A DNA stretch of 64,000 nucleotides from Streptomyces sp. NRRL F-525 (GTDB lineage Bacteria; Actinomycetota; Actinomycetes; Streptomycetales; Streptomycetaceae): contig NZ_JNXE01000021.1 in assembly GCF_000716605.1 (NCBI RefSeq), forward strand, positions 62,001-126,000, read 5' to 3'. The notes below the pieces were generated by a model. The model was not told the origin of the DNA, did no database searches, and saw nothing but the letters and a program-made list of their open reading frames with translations. Shown piece after piece: positions 26,166 to 35,180 of the stretch. Position 1 is the first letter of the stretch; each line of letters starts with the position of its first letter. Position numbers and translations under genes: made by a program.

Positions 26166-27239
26166 ATGACCACCGCGTTCGACTCCCTCGACCTCGCCGG
26201 CGCCAAGACGCTGAGCAACCGCATCGTGATGTCGCCGATGACCCGCAGTCGCGCCGACGGCCCCGGCCAGTCGCCGACCGACTCGACGGCCGTCTACTAC
26301 GCCCAGCGAGCCTCGGCCGGCCTGATCGTCTCCGAGGGCATCCAGCCCAGCGTGGTCGGACAGGGCTACCCGAGCACCCCCGGCCTGCACAGCGACGAGC
26401 AGGTGGCGGCCTGGCGCAAGGTGACGGACGCCGTGCACGAGAAGGGCGGCGTGATCTTCGCCCAGCTCATGCACACGGGTCGTATCGGCCACCCGAGCCT
26501 GCTGCCCGACGGGCTGATCCCCGTGGCGCCCTCCTCGGTGGCCGCGAAGACCCAGGTCTTCACCGCCGAAGGCCCGCAGGACTGCGTGGCGCCCAAGGAA
26601 CTCACGCCCGCCGAGATCCAGCAGACGATCGCCGACTTCGTCTCCGCCGCCCGCAACGCGATCGCCGCGGGCTTCGACGGGGTTGAGATCCACGGCGCCA
26701 ACGGCTACCTGATCCAGCAGTTCCTCTCCGACAACGTCAACCTCCGCACCGACGAGTGGGGCGGCACGATCCAGGGCCGTATCCGTTTCGGCGTCGAGGT
26801 CGCCAAGGCGGTCACCGCGGCGATCGGCGCCGAGCGCGTCGGCTTCCGCATCTCGCCCGGCAACCCGTACAACGACATCGTCGAGAGCGAACTGTCGGGC
26901 CTCTACGGCGAGTTGCTGACCGCGCTCTCCCCGCTCGGCCTGGCCTACGTCCACCTCATGGAGGGCCCGGACCGCGAACTGACGCTCCAACTGCGCAAGC
27001 AGTGGCAGGGCGCCTTCATCCTCAACCCCTTCACCCACCCGAACCCGACCGGCCACGAGTCCCTGAGCCTGGTCGAGGACGGCACCGCCGACGCGGTCGC
27101 CTTCGGTGCCCTCTTCCTCGCCAACCCCGACCTGCCGGCGCGACTCCAGCAGGCCGGCCCATTCAACACGCCCGACCCGGCGACCTTCTACGGCGGCGAC
27201 GAGCGCGGCTACACGGACTACCCGACCCTCGGTCAGTAG
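26166..27239 (+). CDS. Alkene reductase, Old Yellow Enzyme family (NemA-like)
   Basis: 357 residues, classical OYE. Seen: SNRIVMSPMTRSRA (FMN site), FAQLMHTGRIGHP, the substrate-anion pair His-x-x-Asn in GVEIHGANGYLIQQFLSDN, LRTDEWGG, and YGGDERGYTDYPTL at the C-terminus. OYEs reduce the C=C bond of electrophilic enals, enones, maleimides or nitro-esters with NAD(P)H. It is preceded by the MarR-type double operator and followed by an efflux pump 78 bases later, which fits an electrophile detoxification operon. GGAGG lies 7 bases before the ATG. Confidence 0.9.
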   Translation: MTTAFDSLDLAGAKTLSNRIVMSPMTRSRADGPGQSPTDSTAVYYAQRASAGLIVSEGIQPSVVGQGYPSTPGLHSDEQVAAWRKVTDAVHEKGGVIFAQLMHTGRIGHPSLLPDGLIPVAPSSVAAKTQVFTAEGPQDCVAPKELTPAEIQQTIADFVSAARNAIAAGFDGVEIHGANGYLIQQFLSDNVNLRTDEWGGTIQGRIRFGVEVAKAVTAAIGAERVGFRISPGNPYNDIVESELSGLYGELLTALSPLGLAYVHLMEGPDRELTLQLRKQWQGAFILNPFTHPNPTGHESLSLVEDGTADAVAFGALFLANPDLPARLQQAGPFNTPDPATFYGGDERGYTDYPTLGQ

Positions 27240-27317
27240 TCCCGCACCGGGCCCGGAGCGCGATCCGGGCCCGAACTCCCGTACAGCGCAATCGCATTGA
27301 ACGGAGAGGTGAACGCC

Positions 27318-28508
27318 ATGCCCCTCGCGCTCCTGGCCCTCGCGGTCGGGGCCTTCGGGATCGGAACCACCGAATTCGTCATCATGGGACTGCTCCCCGA
27401 GGTCGCGTCCGAATTCGAAGTCTCCATCCCCACAGCCGGCTTCCTCGTGACCGGCTACGCCCTCGGCGTCATGGTCGGCGCCCCGCTCATGACCATCCTG
27501 GGCACCCATGTCCCGCGCAAGCGGATGCTGATGCTGCTCATGGGCCTCTTCGTCGTCGGCAATCTCATCTCCGCCGCGGCGCCCGTCTTCGCCGTGATGC
27601 TGATCGGCCGCGTGGTCGCCTCGATGGCCCACGGAGCCTTCTTCGGCATCGGCACGGTGGCCGCGGCCGAACTGGTCGCCCCGGACAAGCGGGCCCGCGC
27701 CATCGCCCTGATGTTCACGGGCCTGACCGTGGCCAACGTCGTCGGCGTCCCGCTCGGCACCTTCATCGGCCAGTCCGCCGGCTGGCGGATCACCTTCGCG
27801 ATCGTCGCGGGGCTGGGAGTCGTAGGACTTGCCGGTGTCGCCAGGCTGGTCCCGGACCTGCCGCGCCCCGAAGGCGCGCACCTGCGCCACGAGTTGGCCG
27901 CCCTCAAGAACACCCAGGTCCTGCTCGCCATGGCGATGACCGTGCTCGGCTTCGGCGGAGTCTTCGCCGCCGTCACCTACATCGCGCCGATGATGACCGA
28001 CGTCGCCGGCTACGCGGACACCTCGGTGACCTGGCTCCTCGTCCTGTTCGGCCTCGGCATGGTCGCGGGCAACCTGATCGGCGGCCGCTTCGCCGACCGC
28101 GCCCTCATGCCCCTCCTCTACGTCTCCCTCGGCGCCCTCGCCGCGGTGCTCGCGGTGTTCACCGTCACCGCGCACCACAAGGTCCTCGCCGCGATCACCC
28201 TCACGCTGGTCGGCGCGCTCGGCTTCGCCGCCGTACCGCCGCTCCAGAAGCGGGTCCTGGACCACGCCTCCGGCGCCCCGACCCTCGCGTCGGCCGTCAA
28301 TGTCGGTGCCTTCAACCTGGGCAACGCGCTGGCCGCCTGGCTCGGCGGCCTCGTTATCTCCGCGGGCCTCGGCTATACGGCCCCGGCCGTGGTCGGCGCG
28401 CTGCTCGCCGCCGGGGCGCTGGTCCTGGCCGTACTGGCGGCGGCGCTGGAACGCAGGTCGCCCGCGCCCGCGGTCGGAACGGCACAGACGGAGCCGGCGC
28501 ACCGCTGA
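27318..28508 (+). CDS. DHA1-family MFS efflux transporter (AraJ/Cmx-like)
   Basis: 396 residues with 12 hydrophobic segments. Opening [20 protein letters not shown] is the hallmark of the DHA1 AraJ/PbuE/chloramphenicol exporter group; [14 protein letters not shown] in TM2 and [16 protein letters not shown] in TM4 follow. ATG 27318 is favoured because GGAGAGG sits 9 bases upstream, with an in-frame GTG at 27309 as alternative. It is the second gene of the alkene reductase operon. Likely exports a toxic aromatic or product. Confidence 0.86.
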   Translation: MPLALLALAVGAFGIGTTEFVIMGLLPEVASEFEVSIPTAGFLVTGYALGVMVGAPLMTILGTHVPRKRMLMLLMGLFVVGNLISAAAPVFAVMLIGRVVASMAHGAFFGIGTVAAAELVAPDKRARAIALMFTGLTVANVVGVPLGTFIGQSAGWRITFAIVAGLGVVGLAGVARLVPDLPRPEGAHLRHELAALKNTQVLLAMAMTVLGFGGVFAAVTYIAPMMTDVAGYADTSVTWLLVLFGLGMVAGNLIGGRFADRALMPLLYVSLGALAAVLAVFTVTAHHKVLAAITLTLVGALGFAAVPPLQKRVLDHASGAPTLASAVNVGAFNLGNALAAWLGGLVISAGLGYTAPAVVGALLAAGALVLAVLAAALERRSPAPAVGTAQTEPAHR

Positions 28509-28567
28509 GCCGGACTTCGCTCACGCATTCCCCCCACCCCCCCCACAACACCTGGATTGGAACAGTC

Positions 28568-29332
28568 ATGGGAAAGCTCACCGGTAAGGTCGCCCTCGTT
28601 ACCGGAGCCGGTCGCGGCATCGGCCGGGCCGTCGCCGAACGCCTCGCGCAGGACGGCGCGACGGTCGCGGTCAACTACCGCAGCAGCGCGGCCGACGCCG
28701 AGCAGCTGGTCGAGGAGCTGACGAAGAACGGCACCGACGCGATCGCGATCCAGGCGGACGTGTCCGACCCGGCACAGACCGGCCGACTGGTCGACCAAGT
28801 CGCCGAGAAGTACGGCCAGTTGGACATCCTGGTGAGCAACGCTGGGATCGAGCACTTCGGCCGCCTCGACGAGATCACCCCGGAGGACTTCGACCGGGTC
28901 TTCTCCGTCAACACGCGCGGACAGCTCTTCGCCGTCCAGCACGCGGCCCGGCACCTCACCGAGGGCGGCCGGATCGTGCTCACCTCGTCGGTCAGCGCCA
29001 CCCGCGCCGTGTTCCACCACACCCTGTACGCGGCCAGCAAGGGCGCGGTGAACAGCATGGTGCTCAACCTGTCGCCGGAACTCGGCGCACGCGGCATCAC
29101 CATCAACGCCATCGCCCCCGGCGGCACCGCCACCGACATGGCGAACACCCACGCCCTCAGCTACAAGCACCCGTTGCTCGACGCCCCGTTGGACGCCTGG
29201 GAGAAGATGCACGGCGCCCTCGGCCGCCTCGCCCGCCCGGAGGAGATCGCGTCGATCACCGCTTTCCTGGTCTCCGACGACGCCTCGTACATCACGGGCC
29301 GCACGATCGAGGCGGACGGCGGGTTCTTCTAG
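28568..29332 (+). CDS. SDR-family oxidoreductase (FabG-like)
   Basis: 254 residues. [16 protein letters not shown] cofactor loop, YRSSAADA after the second strand, a variant NAG as SNAGIEHFG, catalytic Ser in LTSSVSAT, Tyr-Lys in LYAASKGAV, and [11 protein letters not shown] at the C-terminus. It is a complete classical SDR, of the 3-oxoacyl-reductase/glucose dehydrogenase type. The ribosome binding site is weak (GGAACAG). It is the last gene of the rightward run from 26166, 59 bases after the efflux gene, and is followed by a strong nested hairpin. Confidence 0.87.
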   Translation: MGKLTGKVALVTGAGRGIGRAVAERLAQDGATVAVNYRSSAADAEQLVEELTKNGTDAIAIQADVSDPAQTGRLVDQVAEKYGQLDILVSNAGIEHFGRLDEITPEDFDRVFSVNTRGQLFAVQHAARHLTEGGRIVLTSSVSATRAVFHHTLYAASKGAVNSMVLNLSPELGARGITINAIAPGGTATDMANTHALSYKHPLLDAPLDAWEKMHGALGRLARPEEIASITAFLVSDDASYITGRTIEADGGFF

Positions 29333-29343
29333 TCCGCCCCTGT

Positions 29344-29440
29344 CGGGGATCTTGGCGCAGTCGAGGTCAACTGCCCAGGGTTCGCCAGGACTTCGACCGG
29401 CGAACCCTGGGCACCTGAGCCCCAGTGACCAAGATCCCCG
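29344..29440. terminator. Nested double stem-loop between convergent genes
   Basis: An outer perfect 12-bp stem (CGGGGATCTTGG at 29344-29355 with 29429-29440) encloses an inner perfect 15-bp stem (TGCCCAGGGTTCGCC at 29372-29386 with 29399-29413) with a 12-base loop. It lies between the convergent SDR and acyltransferase genes. No U-tract follows on either side, so it could be a bidirectional terminator of the actinobacterial I-shaped kind or a mobile or structured repeat. Confidence 0.65.
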
Positions 29441-29451
29441 GCAGAGTCGAG

Positions 29452-31179
29452 CTAGGGCACGGCGAACATGGGTGAGCGCGCCGGCTCCGGCCGGTGCACA
29501 CCCCGCGGGCGGTAGCCCAGCCGGTCCGACACCCCCACCAGGTCGGCCAGCAGCCAGATGATGGCCAGCCACATCTCGGTGCCCTGCAGACCCGGCTCCC
29601 GGCCGGGACCCGAGCCGCCCTCTCCGGCCGGGCCGAAGCCGAAGCCGGCTCCGTCACGCCAGCGACCCAGCGCCGACGTCAACTGCTCACTCGCCCACGC
29701 CCGTACCTCACCCTCCCGGTGACGGGTCTGACGTCCCGCGAGCCACAACGGATGAGCCACGTCCAGCACGTTGCACGCGTTCTGCCGGCCCGCCGCGAAC
29801 CAGCGCTGATCGCTCGCATGGGCCAGCACGGTGTCCACCACCCGCTCCGGATACGGCACCGGAATCCCGAACTGCGCGTACGAGCCACGGGCCAACCGGT
29901 AATAACCGTTGACCAGTTGAAGCCTGCCCTCGGTCGGAGAGGGCGCCGCACCCCACATGCCCGTCCACGGATCCACCCGCGTGGCCAGCCAGCCGAACAG
30001 CGCCTCCAGCGCACCGGAACCGCCGGACGACTCACCGGCCACGTCGCGATTTCGGTGCGCGCCGGTCGCCCAGCAGTCCACCCACGCGCCCGCCGACCAC
30101 GCCCGCGTCCGCCAGGGCAACTCCTCCAGTCGCGCCACCAGTTGACGGGCCGTCATCCGCTCCACGACATGCACCGGGTGGGCGAACCGGGAGCCCAGCA
30201 ACTCCAGCGCGTAGCCCACGGAGAGCACGTGGTACTCGGCAGTGCCGTCCTCGATCCATCCGTCGCGGGCAGGTGCGGGGAGCGTGCCCGGGCCGCCTCC
30301 GGCAGCGAGTTCGGGCACCAGTCCGCTCACCGGATCCTGCAACTCGCGCAGCCGCTCGGTGTGTTCGGTGGCGGTCAGTTGCTTCGGGGGAGCGCCCAGC
30401 AGCAGATCGGCGATCTCCACGGCGTCGCAGTGTGCGCGCACGGTCGCCGGGACGCCCGGCCGATCGCTGTACCGGCCGGTGTCGTCGCTCCAGCCGCGGG
30501 CCAACACATCGGCCGCCTGTGCCTGGGCCCGCTCGGCGAACTCGGCTACGGCGTCACCCAGTTGGCTCTCCGGACCGGCGGTCCCCGATCCGCCGCGCCC
30601 GCGACGGTCCCGCAGCGGGCGGGCCGGGTTGCCGGCGGCGATCGTCCACGGCGCCAGGTCCTTGGTGACGACAGCCCCGGCCCCCACCACGCAGTGATCG
30701 CCGATCGTCACCCCGTCCAGGACGACGACGTTCGAGCCGATCCACACGTCGTCGCCGACGACGATGCCCTCGCTCGTCAGCGGCTGCCGGTGCACGGGCT
30801 CGTCCGGGGCGAAACCGTGATTGAAACCGAGCAGGGAAGCGTGCGCGCCGATCCGTACCCCGTCCCCGAGCGTCACCCGCCCCCGCACCGTCGCGTACGG
30901 ATTGACCGAACAGTCACTCCCGGCCCGCACCTTACCCGTGACGTAGGCGTACCCGGCGATGTAGGAGTCGGCGCCCAGGCACAGCACATCGGTGAACACG
31001 GCAGCGGCCGGGGAGACGTAGCAGCGCGGCCCGAGACTCGCCCCGGTCTCGGCCAGACGCTCCTGGTGCGTGCTCTGGGCGACGCGCTGTGCGGCAGAGG
31101 CCTTGGGCCCGAAATCCCAGGGGCAGTAGTCGAAATAGGAGTCCTCGACGCCATCTTCCAGATCCACGCCCGTCAGCAT
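29452..31179 (-). CDS. Hexapeptide (left-handed beta-helix) acyltransferase fused to a large helical domain
   Basis: 575 residues. Residues about 48-195 are LbH hexapeptide repeats (VYVTGKVRAGSDCS-like turns, VRGRVTLGDGVRIGAHASL, the acceptor His in LGFNHGF, VGDDVWIGSNVVVLDGVTIG, AAGNPAR), as in maltose/galactoside O-acetyltransferases. The remaining 370 residues are helical, Trp-rich (YYRLARGSYAQFGIPVPYP, RQNACNVLDVAHPLWLAG), resembling an alpha/alpha-barrel of unknown role. Acetyltransferases of this fold are normally about 190 residues, so this is a fusion. It is divergent from the isochorismatase gene with two MarR-type sites between them. Confidence 0.78.
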   Translation of the reverse strand: MLTGVDLEDGVEDSYFDYCPWDFGPKASAAQRVAQSTHQERLAETGASLGPRCYVSPAAAVFTDVLCLGADSYIAGYAYVTGKVRAGSDCSVNPYATVRGRVTLGDGVRIGAHASLLGFNHGFAPDEPVHRQPLTSEGIVVGDDVWIGSNVVVLDGVTIGDHCVVGAGAVVTKDLAPWTIAAGNPARPLRDRRGRGGSGTAGPESQLGDAVAEFAERAQAQAADVLARGWSDDTGRYSDRPGVPATVRAHCDAVEIADLLLGAPPKQLTATEHTERLRELQDPVSGLVPELAAGGGPGTLPAPARDGWIEDGTAEYHVLSVGYALELLGSRFAHPVHVVERMTARQLVARLEELPWRTRAWSAGAWVDCWATGAHRNRDVAGESSGGSGALEALFGWLATRVDPWTGMWGAAPSPTEGRLQLVNGYYRLARGSYAQFGIPVPYPERVVDTVLAHASDQRWFAAGRQNACNVLDVAHPLWLAGRQTRHREGEVRAWASEQLTSALGRWRDGAGFGFGPAGEGGSGPGREPGLQGTEMWLAIIWLLADLVGVSDRLGYRPRGVHRPEPARSPMFAVP

Positions 31180-31246
31180 AGATAGCGCTTACTGCCCGAG
31201 CAACCGTGCTGCGCGTGCTGGCTGTGAGTGGCATTGACCCATCATG

Positions 31247-31389
31247 TTGGCCGACCAAAGCAGTCGCATGCGAGTTGGGTGGCGCCTGGCAGTGATGGTG
31301 TCACCTGCTGGGCCAGGTGCGAATCGCGGAACCGGTGGGGGAATAGATCCGGGATGGCGTACGCTGACGACTAATGATTGGCCGACCAA
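31247..31389. promoter_or_regulatory. Two MarR-type sites in the acyltransferase/isochorismatase divergon
   Basis: TTGGCCGACCAA occurs exactly at 31247-31258 and 31378-31389, 131 bases apart. The first faces the leftward acyltransferase and the second the rightward isochorismatase-cupin operon. Confidence 0.68.
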
Positions 31390-31452
31390 GTAAATCGATC
31401 GGTCATCACAACCCCACAGCACACCCACCCAGCTCCCGGAAGAAGTTCCACC

Positions 31453-32061
31453 ATGACCCAGCAGCCCACCACGGCCACCGCCGAGGCGTTCACCCCCGAC
31501 AACACCGCGATCCTCCTGATCGATCACCAGGTCGGCACCATGGGCTGGGTCGGTTCCATCGCCTTCGAGGAGATGAAGGCCAACGCCCTCGCCCTCGCCA
31601 AGGCCGCCAAGGCTCTCGACATCCCGCTGGTGCTGACCTCCTCGATGGAGGAGTACGCCCAGGGCCCGCTGCTCGCCGAGCTGGCCGATATAGCACCGGC
31701 CGAGTTCGCCGCCCGCGTCCAGCGCCAGGGTGTCGTCAACGCCTTCGACGACAAGAACTTCGCCGACGCCGTCGCCGCCACCGGCCGCACCCACCTGATC
31801 ATCGCCGGTGTCACCAACGACGTCTGCACCGTCTTCCCCACCCTCACCGCCCTCGCGAACGGCCACCCGGTCCAGGTCGTCGCCGACGCCGGCGGCTCCC
31901 CGGCGAAGATCGCCGACGAGATCGCGATCCGCCGTATGGACAAGGCGGGCGCGACCATCACCTCCACCAACCAGCTCCTCGCCGAACTGGCCCGCAACTG
32001 GACCACCGAGAACGGCGGCAAGATCATCAACATCGTCATGGAGCTTCTGCCGCAGCAGTGA
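31453..32061 (+). CDS. Isochorismatase-family cysteine hydrolase (YcaC-like)
   Basis: 202 residues. Catalytic elements: Asp in ILLIDHQVG, Cys in GVTNDVCTVFPT with the preceding cis-peptide VT, and a Lys region KNFADAV. The LVLTSSMEEYAQGPLL segment resembles YcaC, a hydrolase of unknown substrate. GGAAGAAG lies 8 bases before ATG 31453. Family reactions are hydrolysis of amide, carbamoyl or vinyl ether bonds. It heads a rightward operon with an alpha/beta hydrolase and a cupin, behind a MarR-type site. Confidence 0.87.
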   Translation: MTQQPTTATAEAFTPDNTAILLIDHQVGTMGWVGSIAFEEMKANALALAKAAKALDIPLVLTSSMEEYAQGPLLAELADIAPAEFAARVQRQGVVNAFDDKNFADAVAATGRTHLIIAGVTNDVCTVFPTLTALANGHPVQVVADAGGSPAKIADEIAIRRMDKAGATITSTNQLLAELARNWTTENGGKIINIVMELLPQQ

Positions 32062-32183
32062 CGGCAGCGACGGCCGGCGGGGTGCGGGACCGATGGCTGG
32101 TGGGGTGAGGGACTCCGCCCTCCGCACCGCACCCCCCCCCGGCGCCCGCCCCGCCCGCACCAGAACTCACCGGAGATCAAGAC

Positions 32184-33110
32184 ATGACGAGCACCACCAC
32201 CCCGCACATCCCGGCCCAGGCCACAGTGCCGAACGTACCGACGTTCGCGTACGACCTCCCCGACGGCTTCACCCAGGTCGTCCGAGAGGTCAACGGCACC
32301 CGGATCCACGCCGTCGTGGGCGGTTCGGGCGAACCCCTGGCCCTGCTGCACGGCTGGCCGCAGACCTGGCGGGAATGGCGGTTCATGCTGCGGCCCCTCG
32401 CCGACCTCGGGTACACGGTCATCGCCCCCGACCTGCGCGGTACGGGTGGCTCGGAGGTCACCGAGGCCGGCTACGACAAGGACAACCAGGCTCGTGACGT
32501 GCGCGAACTGCTCCAGGCCCTGGGGCTGACCGGTCCGGTCCGCATGGTTGGGCACGACATCGGTGGCATGGTCGCCTTTTCCTACGCCCGCCTCTATCCC
32601 GACCAGATCCACAAGCTTGCCCTGGTCGACCTGGCCGTCCCGGGCTACGGTCTCGAAGAGATCATGGACCCGGCGTCCGGCGGCCTCTTCCACTTCGGGC
32701 TCTTCATGACCCCCGAAGTGCCGGAACTGCTGTTCCAGGGCAACGAAAAGGCCTTCCTGCGCTGGTGGTTCGCGAAGATGGCCGCCAACTCCGAGGCCTT
32801 CCCGGCGGCGGAGATCGACACCATCGCCGCGTCCCTGAGCGGCCCGGACGCCCTGCGCGGCGGCTTCGAGCACTACCGCACGATGCTCCGGGACGGCCGC
32901 GACAACCGTGCCTGGGGCGAGGCCGGCGGTCTGCTGACGATGCCCGTGCTGGCCGTCGGCGGCGAGCACAGCGTCGGCGGCTACCTGGCCCAGGCCCTGC
33001 GTCCGGTCGTACCCGACGTGCAGGAATCCGTGATCGCCGGCAGCGGTCACTACATCCCCGACGAGCACCCCGAAGCCCTGCTCGCCGTACTCACCCCGTT
33101 CCTGGCCTGA
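32184..33110 (+). CDS. Alpha/beta hydrolase, epoxide hydrolase/dehalogenase type
   Basis: 308 residues. Oxyanion motif LLHGWPQTWREWR, nucleophile elbow VGHDIGGMVAFSYA with Asp as nucleophile (epoxide hydrolase or haloalkane/fluoroacetate dehalogenase type rather than Ser esterase), and catalytic His in GSGHYIPDEHPE. The cap region has FEHYRTML with a Tyr that could activate an epoxide. It follows the isochorismatase-like gene by 122 bases. Likely detoxifies an epoxide or related electrophile; substrate unknown. Confidence 0.88.
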   Translation: MTSTTTPHIPAQATVPNVPTFAYDLPDGFTQVVREVNGTRIHAVVGGSGEPLALLHGWPQTWREWRFMLRPLADLGYTVIAPDLRGTGGSEVTEAGYDKDNQARDVRELLQALGLTGPVRMVGHDIGGMVAFSYARLYPDQIHKLALVDLAVPGYGLEEIMDPASGGLFHFGLFMTPEVPELLFQGNEKAFLRWWFAKMAANSEAFPAAEIDTIAASLSGPDALRGGFEHYRTMLRDGRDNRAWGEAGGLLTMPVLAVGGEHSVGGYLAQALRPVVPDVQESVIAGSGHYIPDEHPEALLAVLTPFLA

Positions 33111-33140
33111 CCGGAACACGACTCACGAAGGATCTTCATC

Positions 33141-33608
33141 ATGTCCATGGCCTTCCTGGCCCAGCGGGAGCAGCAGCAGACCCTCGAATGGCTGGACGGC
33201 GGCACGTTCTCCGTCCTCCTCGACAGCGAGGCGACGGACGGGCAGCTCACCGTCGGGCGGTTCGACGTCGCCAAGGGGGAGGCGCCGCCCTTCCACATGC
33301 ACACGCGTGAGGACGAGATCTTCATGCTCATCAAGGGTGAGGCGCTGCTCTGGCTCGGTGAGGAGCGGATGGAGCTGTCCGAGGGCGGCATCGTCTACCT
33401 GCCCAGGAACATCCCGCACGGCTACCGCATCACGTCGGACACCGCCGACCTGCTCATGATCACCACGCCCGGCGGCATCGAGGGCATGTTCCGGCAGGCC
33501 GGCCGCGACATCACCACACCTCGGCCGAAGGACTTCGCCCTCACGCCCGACCGGCTGGCCGAAGCCGCCGAGAAGTACGGCCAGATCCTCCTCGGCCCGC
33601 CGCGCTGA
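33141..33608 (+). CDS. Cupin-domain protein
   Basis: 155 residues, single cupin. Metal-site motif 1 reads PFHMHTREDEIFMLIKGEAL (two His and a Glu) and motif 2 YLPRNIPHGYRI (His). Such quercetinase-like cupins bind Fe, Ni or Mn and may act as dioxygenases or isomerases. GAAGGA lies 8 bases before the ATG. Third gene of the isochorismatase-hydrolase-cupin operon, 30 bases downstream of the hydrolase. Confidence 0.85.
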   Translation: MSMAFLAQREQQQTLEWLDGGTFSVLLDSEATDGQLTVGRFDVAKGEAPPFHMHTREDEIFMLIKGEALLWLGEERMELSEGGIVYLPRNIPHGYRITSDTADLLMITTPGGIEGMFRQAGRDITTPRPKDFALTPDRLAEAAEKYGQILLGPPR

Positions 33609-33756
33609 CGATCCGGCCCAGGATCCTGGTGATCCGGTCCGGGATCCGTGGTCCCGGGCGCGGCTTCCATGGCGGCACAGCGTCAGGTGCTGCCGGAAGA
33701 CCTGCGGGCCTCGGGTGGGGCCCGCGAGCAACTGGCCGAGTGGCAGCCGGGCGGTG

Positions 33757-34143
33757 TCAGGCCCCGTTCGGTTTCGCCACGTGCTCCTCGCCCTCCCTGT
33801 GTGGAAGCAGGCGGCCTTGGTCGTCGACGGGGGCGCCGGCCCAGATCCGCAGGGCGTCCATGGCGGGGCCGAGTCCCATGCCGTGTTCGGTGAGGGTGTA
33901 GGTGACGGCGACCGGGGGGCCGGGGGAGACCTCGCGCTCGACGAGGCCGATCTCCTGCAGTTCGGAGAGGCGGTCGCTCAGGACCCGCTTGGACAGGGCC
34001 GGGAGTGCGGAGTGCAGTTCGCTGAAGCGGGCCGGGCGCTGGAGCAGAAGGTCGATGAGGGGACCCGTCCAGCGCTTGCCGAGGAGGTTGAAGACGTCCT
34101 CGGTGTACGAGCAGGAGTGCAGCGGCAGACGGGTCTCGGTCAT
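33757..34143 (-). CDS. HxlR-family transcriptional regulator
   Basis: 128 residues. HxlR winged helix: CSYTEDVFNLLGKRWTGPLI, FSELHSALPALSKRVLSDRL, GLVEREVSPGPPVAVTYTLT. Cys-11 at the helix start is conserved in the family and is redox/aldehyde reactive in some members. Divergent from the SRPBCC/SnoaL pair. A perfect 13-bp palindrome CGCACTGAGTGCG (34176-34188) lies 32 bases upstream of its start and could be its operator. Confidence 0.88.
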   Translation of the reverse strand: MTETRLPLHSCSYTEDVFNLLGKRWTGPLIDLLLQRPARFSELHSALPALSKRVLSDRLSELQEIGLVEREVSPGPPVAVTYTLTEHGMGLGPAMDALRIWAGAPVDDQGRLLPHREGEEHVAKPNGA

Positions 34144-34175
34144 GGCTTCAAGGGTACGGCGGGGCCCGTATTTGG

Positions 34176-34188
34176 CGCACTGAGTGCG
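34176..34188. promoter_or_regulatory. Palindrome upstream of the HxlR gene
   Basis: CGCACT-G-AGTGCG is a perfect palindrome in the HxlR/SRPBCC intergenic region, followed by TTTTAGTTACC, which resembles TTTAGTAACC in the promoter at 45.58 kb. Confidence 0.45.
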
Positions 34189-34212
34189 TTTTAGTTACCG
34201 GATTGGATCAAC

Positions 34213-34298
34213 TGCATACATTTAATGCCTCGTCCTCCAGGTCCAGTTCGGAATAAACGCTCCTCAGTCTTTACTGCGGAACGCAGAGTGTGCACACT
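34213..34298. promoter_or_regulatory. GntR-type sites upstream of the SRPBCC gene
   Basis: TGCATACATTT (34213-34223) and the perfect palindrome AGTGTGCACACT (34287-34298) match the GntR-type word. The second lies 31 bases before the start codon. Confidence 0.55.
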
Positions 34299-34328
34299 TT
34301 GAGAAGTTCAATCCCATGGAGGGACACC

Positions 34329-34802
34329 ATGATCGAAGTGAGCCGCACTCTTTCCGTGAACGACGGCACACAGCCGCCGCTCGGGCTGGACGAGGTCTGG
34401 GAGGGCCTGGTCGACAAGGCCCGGAACCCGCTGCCGTACATCGCCAGCATGAGCGAGTGCTCCGTGACCGAGCGTTTCGACGGCGGGCTGGTGCGCGAGA
34501 TCGTGCACGCGGGTCAGCCGGTGCGCGAGGTCGTCACGTTCTACCCCAAGCAGCGTGTCCACTTCGTGCGGACGCACGGCACGGCCAAGGGCACCATCGA
34601 CAACGAACTCGGCTTCGACGAGGCCGGCGAGCTGGCCCTCACGTTCGCCTTCCGCATCGTCCTGGACGGGACCGAGCCGGGCAGCACGCAGGAGAAGAAG
34701 TTCGCCGCCCACATGGAGGCCGACTACCTCGACGCGGTGCGGACCACGCTCAAGGCCGTACGGGACCGGGTCGCCGGTACCGCCACCGGAATCTCGGCCT
34801 GA
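34329..34802 (+). CDS. SRPBCC-fold protein (AtaL-like, DUF1857)
   Basis: 157 residues. MIEVSRTLSVND, the LDEVWEGLVDKARNPLPYI segment and VTERFDGGLVREIVHAGQPV are typical of the AtaL-like/DUF1857 group of the START/Bet v1 fold. These small proteins bind hydrophobic ligands; no enzyme activity can be assigned. GGAGGG sits 6 bases before ATG 34329. Followed 10 bases later by a SnoaL-like gene; the pair is behind GntR-type sites. Confidence 0.82.
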   Translation: MIEVSRTLSVNDGTQPPLGLDEVWEGLVDKARNPLPYIASMSECSVTERFDGGLVREIVHAGQPVREVVTFYPKQRVHFVRTHGTAKGTIDNELGFDEAGELALTFAFRIVLDGTEPGSTQEKKFAAHMEADYLDAVRTTLKAVRDRVAGTATGISA

Positions 34803-34812
34803 GGAGCCTGCC

Positions 34813-35172
34813 ATGCCCACAGAGTTCGCCGCCAAGGTGTTCGCGCTGGTCGACGGGACCGACGCCGCCGGCTTCAGCCGGCTGTTCAGCCCGAAGGGCA
34901 GCATGCGGTTCGGGAACAACGAGCCGATGATCGGCCCCGAGGAGATAGAAGCGGGAGTCAGCGGCTTCTTCGGCGCGATCAAGGGGCTGCGCCACCGGGT
35001 CGTCCGCGAGTGGTACACCGGCCCCGACGCCATCATCGAGGAGCTGGTCGACTACTACCGACTGACCGGGGACACCGTCACCGTCCCCGCCGTCACCATG
35101 TGGCACGTCGACGAGAGCGGCCTGATCGACGACTTCCGTGTCTACTTCGACCTCGCTCCGCTCTTCGCCTGA
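34813..35172 (+). CDS. SnoaL/NTF2-like fold protein
   Basis: 119 residues with the cone-shaped NTF2-like pattern: an N-terminal helix ending in VDGTDAAGFSRLFSPKGSMR, the pocket strand FGNNEPMIGPEEI, and C-terminal strands VTMWHVDESGLIDDFRVYFD. Family members are isomerases, cyclases, hydrolases or ligand carriers. GAGGAG lies 7 bases before the ATG. Together with the upstream SRPBCC protein it may process or carry an aromatic intermediate (inferred). Confidence 0.83.
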   Translation: MPTEFAAKVFALVDGTDAAGFSRLFSPKGSMRFGNNEPMIGPEEIEAGVSGFFGAIKGLRHRVVREWYTGPDAIIEELVDYYRLTGDTVTVPAVTMWHVDESGLIDDFRVYFDLAPLFA

Positions 35173-35180
35173 ACCGTCGG

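Noticed and set aside
25974..28502. 842-codon leftward frame opposite the alkene reductase and efflux genes
   Set aside because: It is antisense to two recognisable genes and has low-complexity, acidic and Gly-rich composition.
28787..28800. GGTCGACCAA-like word inside the FabG-like SDR
   Set aside because: It lies inside coding sequence and encodes LVDQ; not near a promoter, so treated as chance. The same applies to a similar word near 45373.
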